Source: Gammaproteobacteria bacterium (GTDB lineage: Bacteria > Pseudomonadota > Gammaproteobacteria > Magnimaribacterales > Magnimaribacteraceae). Taken from it: a stretch of 6,980 nt of DNA. Each line of letters begins with the position of its first letter. Within the stretch, counting starts at the first letter, position 1. The translations under genes were made by a program, and so were the position numbers. Shown here one piece after another: positions 1 to 5,364 of the stretch. The stretch covers positions 1-6,980 of the forward strand of contig DTSY01000117.1 in assembly GCA_012965075.1 (NCBI GenBank), given 5' to 3'. The notes under the pieces were generated by a model that saw only the letters and a list, made by a program, of their open reading frames with translations, made no database searches and was not told where the DNA came from.

Positions 1-98
1 AATATTTAATTTCTAGGAATGGAGAAGTAAAACATTTTAATCAGAAAGTAGAACCCGATGATTCAGAGTTAGTTAAATCTATAAAAATACTTCTCTAG
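1..98 (+). CDS. Glutathione peroxidase, C-terminal end (partial, first copy)
   Basis: The window opens inside this gene; the last 31 codons are visible, read from position 3 and ending in TAG at 96-98. The peptide begins YLISRNGEV and continues to the KSIKILL end. It matches the C-terminal strand and helix of the glutathione peroxidase family (thioredoxin fold), where a WNF-K-[YF]-L segment is followed by a D/N-G turn and a final helix. These enzymes reduce hydrogen and lipid peroxides using thiols. The family is identified mainly from the longer second copy at 112-348, whose C-terminus differs from this one by a single residue (D here, N there). The catalytic half would lie upstream of the window, so I cannot say whether this first copy is intact. 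Confidence 0.7.
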   Translation, partial: YLISRNGEVKHFNQKVEPDDSELVKSIKILL

Positions 99-104
99 AA
101 GTAA
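1..104 (+). repeat. Direct repeat, copy 1 (3' end of peroxidase gene)
   Basis: Positions 1-104 match 251-354 with three substitutions (56 C/T, 60 G/A, 83 A/C) and no indel. Identity breaks down from position 105. Two of the changes are synonymous and one is Asp/Asn. The left end of the repeat lies outside the window, so the full unit length is unknown; the period is 250 bp. Confidence 0.95.
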
Positions 105-111
105 GCACTAA

Positions 112-348
112 TTTAAAGAATTTTGTAATACAAAATATGGGATAACATTTCCAATGTTTGCTACCTCTTCGGTTAAAGGAAAAAAGGCTAACAATTTTTA
201 TAAAGGTCTTATAAAAAGAACTGGTATTGAGCCTGAATGGAATTTCAATAAATATTTAATTTCTAGGAATGGAGAAGTAAAACATTTTAATCAGAAAGTA
301 GAACCTGATAATTCAGAGTTAGTTAAATCTATCAAAATACTTCTCTAG
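112..348 (+). pseudogene. N-terminally truncated tandem copy of glutathione peroxidase
   Basis: An open frame of 78 codons before TAG runs from just after an in-frame TAA at 109-111. It begins FKEFCNTKYGITFPMF and continues through ANNFYKGL and PEWNFNKYL to the C-terminus. FC...YG[VI]TFPMF, followed by an AN-FY-L stretch and WNF-KYL, is the second half of glutathione peroxidase in family order. The conserved Trp of WNF (codon at 241-243) is present. The catalytic Cys/Sec motif and the Gln region of the first half are absent. The first ATG (154) lies inside the conserved TFPMF motif, so it is not a native start, and there is no clear ribosome binding site before it. A 64-residue product from that ATG is possible but could not be a working peroxidase. 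I interpret this as a remnant of a partial tandem duplication. The frame is still fully open, which suggests a recent event. Confidence 0.75.
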
Positions 349-354
349 AAGTAA
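251..354 (+). repeat. Direct repeat, copy 2 (3' end of peroxidase gene)
   Basis: This is the second copy of the 1-104 segment, 250 bp downstream. It covers the last 32 codons of the truncated peroxidase frame, its stop codon and six further bases. The bases after it complete a hairpin that copy 1 lacks, so this end is probably the ancestral gene end. Confidence 0.95.
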
Positions 355-380
355 ACGCTTACTTACTAGAATAGCCTTTT
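344..380 (+). terminator. Hairpin between peroxidase remnant and rpiA, possible bidirectional terminator
   Basis: TCTAG-AAGTAA (344-354) is complementary to TTACTT-A-CTAGA (359-370), giving an 11-bp stem with one bulged A (365) and the loop ACGC (355-358). A short T run (TTTT, 377-380) follows six bases later. The stem includes the TAG stop at 346-348. It sits between two convergent genes, the usual place for a shared terminator. The stem is AT-rich and the T tract is short and not adjacent, so strength is doubtful. Confidence 0.4.
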
Positions 381-393
381 AAAATAAGATTTA

Positions 394-1062
394 CTAATTT
401 ATTACTTCCACTCCATCATCAGAAGATTGTAGGATGATATCTGCCTTCCTTGAAGAAAAAATACCGTTCTCAACAACTCCAGGGATATTATTGATCAACT
501 GTTCAGTTTCATAAGGAATCTTTAAATCTAGATGATGGACATCTATAATTTGATTACCATTATCAGTAACAAAATTATTTCTATAAACTGGCCTTCCACC
601 CATCCTCATCATTTCTCTAGAGATAGCACTTCTAGCCAGTTCTATTACCTCAATTGGAATAGGAAATTTGCCTAGTAAATCTGAATATTTTGAATCATCA
701 ACTATACAAATAAATGTTTCCGAGGAATGCGCTAAGATCTTTTCTTTTGTTAAGGCCCCTCCGCCTCCCTTAATTAATTCCCTTCTACTGTTAAATTCAT
801 CAGCCCCATCAATATAAAAATCTATCTGATGAACATCATTAAGACTTAGAATTTTAATATTAGAGCTACTTAGAAATTCTTTTGAAGATTCTGAACTACA
901 GACAGCACCTTTCACATCTAATTTCTCGTTTTTTATTATCTCGATGAAGCAATTTGTAGTAGTTCCTGTTCCAATTCCTAAGACAGTATCTCTGTTTAAA
1001 TCTTTTTTTATGATTTCATAAGCTTTTTCAGCGGAAAGCTTCTTTTTTCTCTCTTTATCCAT
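394..1062 (-). CDS. rpiA: Ribose-5-phosphate isomerase A
   Basis: The gene encodes a 222-residue cytoplasmic enzyme that interconverts ribose 5-phosphate and ribulose 5-phosphate in the non-oxidative pentose phosphate pathway. The family motifs appear in order: the phosphate-binding GIGTGTTTNCF near residues 29-39, DGADE at 85-89 and KGGGGALTKEKI at 98-109. By comparison with the E. coli enzyme, the catalytic set is Asp85, Asp88, Lys98 and Glu107. A PIPIEV segment and a GVVENGIF segment follow at about 134 and 195, also typical. Length is close to the 219 residues of E. coli RpiA, which supports the ATG at 1060-1062; no strong ribosome binding site precedes it. It diverges from ilvA across a 77-bp gap and converges on the peroxidase remnant. 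All key residues are present, so it is probably functional. Confidence 0.96.
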   Translation of the reverse strand: MDKERKKKLSAEKAYEIIKKDLNRDTVLGIGTGTTTNCFIEIIKNEKLDVKGAVCSSESSKEFLSSSNIKILSLNDVHQIDFYIDGADEFNSRRELIKGGGGALTKEKILAHSSETFICIVDDSKYSDLLGKFPIPIEVIELARSAISREMMRMGGRPVYRNNFVTDNGNQIIDVHHLDLKIPYETEQLINNIPGVVENGIFSSRKADIILQSSDDGVEVIN

Positions 1063-1076
1063 TATTTTAGATTTTC

Positions 1077-1106
1077 TTGTGCAAATAATTTCTTGCTAAG
1101 TATAAT
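1077..1106 (+). promoter_or_regulatory. Probable sigma70 promoter of ilvA
   Basis: A perfect -10 box TATAAT lies at 1101-1106. A weak -35 candidate, TTGTGC (1077-1082), lies 18 bp upstream. Transcription would start near 1112-1114, giving a leader of under 30 nt, too short for a peptide attenuator or riboswitch. On the opposite strand TATACT (complement of 1099-1104) overlaps this box and could be the -10 of rpiA, though I see no convincing -35 for it. Confidence 0.5.
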
Positions 1107-1122
1107 TGCGCTCCCTTGAAAT

Positions 1123-1130
1123 GGGGAGGT
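1123..1130 (+). promoter_or_regulatory. Strong ribosome binding site of ilvA
   Basis: GGGGAGGT lies about ten bases before the ATG at 1140-1142. It is the clearest Shine-Dalgarno sequence in the window and fixes the ilvA start. Confidence 0.8.
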
Positions 1131-1139
1131 AAATAAAAA

Positions 1140-2675
1140 ATGACATTTGCTAAATCTAAAAAATACTTAAAAAAAATAGTAGAGAGCAGTGTTTACGATG
1201 TAGCAGATATTACACCTTTGTCTCCTGCAGGCCATCTATCAAAAGAAACAAAGAATAATATCTTTTTAAAACGCGAGGATCTTCAGCCAATATTTTCTTT
1301 TAAATTAAGAGGGGCGTATAACAAGATTTCACATCTTAAAAAGTTGGGTAAAGTAGAAAGGGTGATAACTGCTTCTGCAGGTAATCATGCACAAGGAGTT
1401 GCTTACTCCGCAAAAAAACTCAGGCTCAAAGCATCCATTGTGATGCCGGTAACAACTCCCAGTATTAAGGTAAGTGCGGTTAAAAATCTAGGCGCTCAAG
1501 TTATTCTTGTAGGGGATACTTATGATGAAGCTTATGAACATGCTATTAAGTTATCAAAAAAACCAAACTATGCTTTCGTGCATCCTTATGACGACCCAGA
1601 TGTTATTGCTGGACAAGGAACCATAGGAAAAGAGATTCTAGATCAAGCTGGTAAGGATCTAGATGCTGTATTTGTTCCTGTTGGGGGCGGGGGCCTGCTA
1701 GCAGGTATAGGGGCTTATATTAAAAACCTAAGGCCAGATGTAAAAATTATTGGAGTAGAGCCTGAAGAAGCAGCTGGACTTTATGAAGCTATTAAAGCAA
1801 ATCGGAGAGTAACTTTAAAACAAGTAGGGCTTTTTGTAGATGGGGTAGCCGTGAAACAGGTTGGTAAAGTTACTTTTCCTATAATTAATGAATGGGTAGA
1901 TGAAGTAGTTACAGTATCTGTCGATGAGATTTGTGCAGCTATAGAAGATATTTTTCACGAGACTAGAACAATATCTGAACCTGCAGGGGCTTTATCCTTG
2001 GCGGGCTTAAAGAAATTGACTAAAAGTAAAGGCTGGAAGAATAAGAATCTAGTAGCTATTAATTCGGGTGCAAACATTAACTTTGATCGTCTTTCTCATA
2101 TAGTCGAACGAGTACAGTTGGGAGAGAAGAAGGAAGTTCTTCTAAGTGTCTGCATTCTAGAAGAAAAAGGCAGTTTCAGACAATTTTGTAAGGATCTAGG
2201 TAAAAGGATGATTACAGAATTTAATTATCGAATTGATGATGAAAAAGAAGCAAACATTTTTGTCGCATGCAGAATAAACGAGGGAATAAAAGAAAAAAGT
2301 AGATTTATAAAAGATTTACGCAAGAAAGGTTATTCCCCTAAAGATTTATCAGATAATGAAATGGCTAAATTGCACGTCAAGCACATGGTAGGAGGCAGGG
2401 CTCCAAAAAACATTATTTCTTACGGGGAAAAGGTATTTAGAATTGAGTTCCCGGAAAGACCCGGAGCGCTGATGGATTTCTTAAATTTGTTAGGAGACAA
2501 ATGGAATATAACTTTGTTTCATTATAGAAACCAAGGTTCTGCTTATGGAAGGGTATTAGTAGGTTTTCAAGCTAATCCAAAAGAAACAGAAAAATTAACC
2601 AAACACCTTGTTAAGACAGGTTTTCCATTTTGGAATGAATCTAAGAACTCAGCTTATTTATCCTTCCTTGAATGA
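1140..2675 (+). CDS. ilvA: Threonine ammonia-lyase (threonine deaminase), biosynthetic
   Basis: The gene encodes a 511-residue cytoplasmic PLP enzyme that converts threonine to 2-oxobutanoate and ammonia, the committed step of isoleucine synthesis. Residues 1 to about 325 form the fold type II catalytic domain. SFKLRGAY carries the PLP lysine, Lys55; SAGNHAQG (79-86) is the Asn-containing cofactor loop; PVGGGGLLAG (180-189) is the phosphate-binding glycine loop; NSGANINFDRL lies at about 308-318. Two C-terminal ACT-like regulatory domains follow, at about 332-410 and 430-505. The second opens with the typical FRIEFPERPGAL. The double regulatory domain and full length match the biosynthetic, isoleucine-inhibited, valine-activated type rather than the short catabolic TdcB type. 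A strong ribosome binding site supports the ATG. Its TGA abuts the fau stop codon. Confidence 0.96.
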   Translation: MTFAKSKKYLKKIVESSVYDVADITPLSPAGHLSKETKNNIFLKREDLQPIFSFKLRGAYNKISHLKKLGKVERVITASAGNHAQGVAYSAKKLRLKASIVMPVTTPSIKVSAVKNLGAQVILVGDTYDEAYEHAIKLSKKPNYAFVHPYDDPDVIAGQGTIGKEILDQAGKDLDAVFVPVGGGGLLAGIGAYIKNLRPDVKIIGVEPEEAAGLYEAIKANRRVTLKQVGLFVDGVAVKQVGKVTFPIINEWVDEVVTVSVDEICAAIEDIFHETRTISEPAGALSLAGLKKLTKSKGWKNKNLVAINSGANINFDRLSHIVERVQLGEKKEVLLSVCILEEKGSFRQFCKDLGKRMITEFNYRIDDEKEANIFVACRINEGIKEKSRFIKDLRKKGYSPKDLSDNEMAKLHVKHMVGGRAPKNIISYGEKVFRIEFPERPGALMDFLNLLGDKWNITLFHYRNQGSAYGRVLVGFQANPKETEKLTKHLVKTGFPFWNESKNSAYLSFLE

Positions 2676-3254
2676 TTAAGTAAACTTTCTGACTCCCGAA
2701 GGACAAATCACAGCTTCCATTTTTAAATCATGTTCTTCGGGGTAACAACTATCTGTTTTTTGGAAATCATAGGATAGACCCCAAAATAATGGTTTTCTAT
2801 TTATCTCAGAGGAACCAAAGGTAAAATCGTAATACCCCTTTCCCATACCCAACCTAAAGCCTTCGTTATCAAAGGCAACCAAAGGCATAACTACTAATTC
2901 TAATTGTAAGACATTCTCAAAAGTTCTACTTATAGGTTCTGAGATATTAAATTTATTTTTTACCAAAGCAGTTTCATGATTAAATTCAGCAAATTTCATC
3001 TTCTTGTTGTTTAAGTCCTGGTCGATAACAGGTAAATAGCATTCAGTTTTTGAGCCAATAATAAGTTGAATAATTCTCTTAGTAGGTACTTCATTATGGA
3101 CAGGGATGTAAATTGAAACTTTCTTAATTTTAAGCTCTGAAAACATGTCCATAAACAATGAGGCTGTTTTTTTTTCAACCTGGTCCATCTCGTTTTGAGA
3201 TATTAGGTTCCTTTCTCGGATTTTTTCTTTTCTTAGAGAAGTCTTGTAAGTCAT
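2676..3254 (-). CDS. fau: 5-formyltetrahydrofolate cyclo-ligase (YgfA)
   Basis: The gene encodes a 192-residue cytoplasmic enzyme that converts 5-formyltetrahydrofolate to 5,10-methenyltetrahydrofolate using ATP, returning folate to one-carbon metabolism. The N-terminal basic helix (RKEKIRERN, 8-16) is typical. IPVHNEVPT (about 50-58) corresponds to the strand carrying the conserved Glu. The hallmark is MPLVAFDNEGFRLGMGKGYYD at 123-143, containing the G-RLG-G-G-YD nucleotide-binding motif. A Y-E-HD segment near 171-176 ends the domain. The start at 3252-3254 aligns with family length; the next Met lies past the basic helix. No good ribosome binding site precedes it. It sits directly after the 6S RNA gene, as ygfA follows ssrS in E. 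coli, and is probably expressed by read-through from the 6S promoter. Confidence 0.94.
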   Translation of the reverse strand: MTYKTSLRKEKIRERNLISQNEMDQVEKKTASLFMDMFSELKIKKVSIYIPVHNEVPTKRIIQLIIGSKTECYLPVIDQDLNNKKMKFAEFNHETALVKNKFNISEPISRTFENVLQLELVVMPLVAFDNEGFRLGMGKGYYDFTFGSSEINRKPLFWGLSYDFQKTDSCYPEEHDLKMEAVICPSGVRKFT

Positions 3255-3258
3255 GCAG

Positions 3259-3438
3259 AAGGTGCTTCCCAGAATACCGTTGCCGATGCGGCCCTGAACC
3301 GTGAGATTCAGGGCGGTGATTTCGTCGGCCTATCAGGCTCCCTAAGAAAGGTGTGCTCAACAAGACTTTCCAAAATCTCCTAATTATTCAATATCGGCTC
3401 GAGGGTCCCACCAGCTATCGAATAGACCAGGAAGCGAA
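3259..3438 (-). ncRNA. ssrS: 6S RNA
   Basis: 6S RNA binds the sigma70 RNA polymerase holoenzyme by mimicking an open promoter and represses many promoters in stationary phase. Three sequence signs support it. First, the 5' arm contains CCTCGAGCCGATATT (complement of about 3390-3404), close to the conserved CCTGAGCCGATATT of E. coli 6S. Second, the 3' arm has a perfect 8-bp hairpin GCCCTGAA/TTCAGGGC (3307-3314 with 3291-3298), the counterpart of the E. coli CCTTGAACC...GGTTCAAGG hairpin, preceded by CGACGAAATCACCG, similar to the E. coli central-bubble strand. Third, the ends close with GCTTCC/GGAAGC (3430-3435 with 3264-3269). The position between zapA and fau is the standard one. Length is about 180 nt, near the E. 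coli 184. The ends are approximate to a few bases. Confidence 0.93.
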
Positions 3439-3442
3439 ATAA

Positions 3443-3448
3443 AGTATA
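3443..3448 (-). promoter_or_regulatory. Candidate -10 box for 6S RNA
   Basis: TATACT on the - strand lies just before the 6S 5' end, within the 10 bp or so after the zapA stop codon. Transcription would start near 3435-3438. A TTGTCA (complement of 3469-3474) inside the end of zapA resembles a -35 box but is spaced 20 bp away, which is too long. The promoter is therefore only moderately supported; read-through from zapA is the alternative. Confidence 0.4.
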
Positions 3449-3453
3449 ACGTA

Positions 3454-3756
3454 TTAAGAATCTAATTTTGACAAACTTTCTAACTGTTTCTCTACTTGCA
3501 GAGTCAAGGTTTTTAATCCAGATTTTAATGCAACTGACTGTTTAGGAGACGAAAGGTCTTTCAGGTAGTCATTCGTTATGTTGAGGCCAGTGATAATGGC
3601 TGCCTGGGACTCATCAAGCTTAGTATTTTCCTTGATTTCTTTTAACCTTTTATCAAAAAACTTAGCAGCATCTTTTACTTCATCGCTTTCTTCGGGTTGA
3701 CAGGAAATTTTATATTCCTGACCTAAAATTTTTACTTTTGTAATGTTCTTTTCCAT
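3454..3756 (-). CDS. zapA: Cell division protein ZapA
   Basis: The gene encodes a 100-residue cytoplasmic protein that binds FtsZ and cross-links protofilaments in the division ring. The N-terminal globular part (about 1-50) shows VKILGQEYKISC, the family's V-I-G-EY-I-C strand pattern, and then a helix with AAKFFDKRLKEI, matching the usual AA-LD-KM-EI. The rest is a helix ending in heptad-like repeats (LTLQVEKQLESLSKL), the dimerising coiled coil. A/I-rich AAIITGLNIT near 57-66 matches the conserved A-LNI segment. Length is normal for ZapA (about 100-110). It starts 8 bp after the preceding coiled-coil gene and lies just upstream of 6S RNA, the conserved gammaproteobacterial order. Confidence 0.92.
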   Translation of the reverse strand: MEKNITKVKILGQEYKISCQPEESDEVKDAAKFFDKRLKEIKENTKLDESQAAIITGLNITNDYLKDLSSPKQSVALKSGLKTLTLQVEKQLESLSKLDS

Positions 3757-3764
3757 TGAGTTTA

Positions 3765-3965
3765 TTAACTTTCTTTCTTAAGGGCTTTTATAAGCTTCTC
3801 AATTTTTTTTGCTGAAGAAGTAAGAGTTTCAGAAAGTGTTTGTTCTTTAATAGACAACTCTTTATTCTTTTTAAGTAAATGAACATTGGACTCTTTCAAC
3901 TGTTGACTAAGCTTAATGAGGCTCTTAACTTGAACCTCTAAGTCCAAAAATTCTTTATCTGACAT
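3765..3965 (-). CDS. Small coiled-coil protein, ZapB-like (TIGR02449-type)
   Basis: The gene encodes a 66-residue protein made almost wholly of one predicted coiled coil, rich in Lys, Glu, Leu and Ser with hydrophobic residues at heptad spacing (LEVQVKSLIKLSQQL, then LLKKNKEL, then IEKLIKALKK). There is no signal peptide, membrane segment or cysteine. Small proteins of this kind are encoded directly upstream of zapA in Pseudomonas and relatives (family TIGR02449) and resemble ZapB, the ZapA partner that joins the Z-ring to the chromosome terminus. A role with ZapA is inferred from position and shape, not from a diagnostic motif. The ATG at 3963-3965 is preceded by AAGGGA (complement of 3971-3976) at good spacing. 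Its stop lies 8 bp before zapA, so the two are cotranscribed. Confidence 0.82.
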   Translation of the reverse strand: MSDKEFLDLEVQVKSLIKLSQQLKESNVHLLKKNKELSIKEQTLSETLTSSAKKIEKLIKALKKES

Positions 3966-4008
3966 TTCGTTCCCTTAGTAATTTTAGTTTACAGTTGAAG
4001 AGTTTTTC

Positions 4009-4036
4009 TTGCCAGCAGGATCTCACTTGGTAGGAT
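4009..4036 (+). promoter_or_regulatory. Candidate sigma70 promoter of pepP operon
   Basis: TTGCCA (4009-4014) and TAGGAT (4031-4036) are separated by 16 bp, with five and four matches to consensus. Transcription would start near 4043, about 10 nt before the pepP ATG, so the leader would be very short. The same 88-bp gap must also hold the divergent zap promoter; TAAACT on the - strand is a weak -10 candidate for it. Confidence 0.4.
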
Positions 4037-4053
4037 AAAAAAGAGAAAAGATT

Positions 4054-5364
4054 ATGACAGCCAAAGGAATTGATTTTTCATTAAGAAGAGAAAACTTGTC
4101 TAAACTATTATTAGACGATTCCGTTATTCTGGTAGCTTCTTCAAGCATCAAGTCTAGGAACTCAGATGCTGATTTTCCGTTTAGACAAGACAGTAACTTT
4201 TATTATCTCTCAGGATTTAATGAACCTGAATCATTATTGGTCATCAGGCCATCAGCCAAAAAAAGAAAATATGTTATTTTCTGTAGAGACAGAGACCCTT
4301 TAAGGGAACAGTGGGACGGCTTTAGGTCTGGTCAGGGTGGTGCAAAGGAAGTTCATGGGGCTGATGAAGCATACAGTATTTCTCTCGTTGACGAAGTAAT
4401 GCCTAGCCTCCTTGAAGGAGCTAGAAATATTTACTACTCTATGAGTTCTCCCAATGGAATTAATGTCGGGTTGAACAAATGGTTAGATCAAATCAGAGCT
4501 AACACAAGACAAGGCTCAGAAGTACCTGAGAATTTGCTCTCATTAGATTCGTTGTTAGATGAATTAAGGTTACTAAAGGATGAAGAAGAACTTTTACTGA
4601 TGAGGAAAGCAGGAGAGATTACTTGTGAAGCTCACATTCGTGCTATGACAAATGTTACTCCTGGTATGTATGAATATCAGTTGGAGGCCGAGTACCTTCA
4701 TACATTTATAAAAGGAGGAGCAAGATTCCCTGCTTATAATTCTATTGTGGGAGGTGGGAACAATTCTTGTATTCTTCATTACAACGAGAATAACTCAGAA
4801 TTGGCAGATGGAGATCTTGTCTTAGTTGATGCCGGCTGTGAATATGAACATTATGCTTCTGATGTAACTAGAACTTTTCCGGTAGGAAAAAAATTCACAG
4901 TGGAACAAAAAAAGATCTATGAAATAGTTTTAGAAGCGCACAAACAAGCTTCAGCTGAAATAAAGCCTGGAAATCCATGGATTAGAGCCCAAGATACTTC
5001 AGTAAAAGTCATTACTGAAGGATTAATTGATTTGGGATTGCTGAAAGGAAAAGCTAATGAAATTATCAAGAAGGGCGAATATTCCAAGTTTTATATGCAC
5101 AGAATAGGGCACTGGTTGGGTATGGACGTACATGACGTAGGAAACTATAAGAAAAATGGACAGTGGAGAGATCTTGAACCAGGAATGGTCCTAACTATAG
5201 AACCAGGGATCTATATCCTGGATTCTCTTGAAGATGTTGAAGAAAAGTGGCTAGGGATAGGAATAAGAATAGAAGATGATCTGCTGGTAACTGAAAACGG
5301 CAATGAGGTCCTCAGCGCAAACGCTCCCCGAGATATTCAAGATATAGAAAGCTTAAGATCATAA
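4054..5364 (+). CDS. pepP: Xaa-Pro aminopeptidase (aminopeptidase P)
   Basis: The gene encodes a 436-residue cytoplasmic metallopeptidase of family M24B that removes the N-terminal residue when proline is second. Residues 1 to about 170 form the N-terminal creatinase-like domain, with FPFRQDSNFYYLSGF at 41-55 as in E. coli PepP. The C-terminal pita-bread domain carries all five dinuclear metal ligands: Asp259 (VDAG), Asp270 (SDVTRTFP), His353 (GHWLGMDVHD), Glu383 (TIEPG) and Glu407 (RIEDD). His242 and His360 occupy the accessory active-site positions. Length matches the E. coli protein (441). The ribosome binding site is weak (GAGAAAAG). It is immediately followed by the flavin hydroxylase gene, preserving the pepP-ubiH arrangement of gammaproteobacteria. 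The ygfB gene, usually just upstream, is not in this window. Confidence 0.95.
   Translation: MTAKGIDFSLRRENLSKLLLDDSVILVASSSIKSRNSDADFPFRQDSNFYYLSGFNEPESLLVIRPSAKKRKYVIFCRDRDPLREQWDGFRSGQGGAKEVHGADEAYSISLVDEVMPSLLEGARNIYYSMSSPNGINVGLNKWLDQIRANTRQGSEVPENLLSLDSLLDELRLLKDEEELLLMRKAGEITCEAHIRAMTNVTPGMYEYQLEAEYLHTFIKGGARFPAYNSIVGGGNNSCILHYNENNSELADGDLVLVDAGCEYEHYASDVTRTFPVGKKFTVEQKKIYEIVLEAHKQASAEIKPGNPWIRAQDTSVKVITEGLIDLGLLKGKANEIIKKGEYSKFYMHRIGHWLGMDVHDVGNYKKNGQWRDLEPGMVLTIEPGIYILDSLEDVEEKWLGIGIRIEDDLLVTENGNEVLSANAPRDIQDIESLRS

Noticed and set aside
1..354. The 250-bp periodic direct repeat as an insertion sequence, CRISPR or integrase-type repeat
   Set aside because: The repeat is peroxidase coding sequence with its stop codon; there are no inverted ends, transposase or spacer-sized units.
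1107..1139. Attenuator or riboswitch upstream of ilvA
   Set aside because: The predicted leader is under 30 nt, with no Ile-rich leader peptide or alternative hairpins.
3175..3363. A 62-codon - strand open frame across the 6S RNA region
   Set aside because: It overlaps the structured 6S RNA and the start of fau in another frame, its peptide has no recognisable family pattern, and the 6S motifs explain the sequence.
4594..4779. A 61-codon - strand open frame inside pepP
   Set aside because: It is antisense to the conserved metal-binding domain of pepP, has no ribosome binding site context and no recognisable motif.
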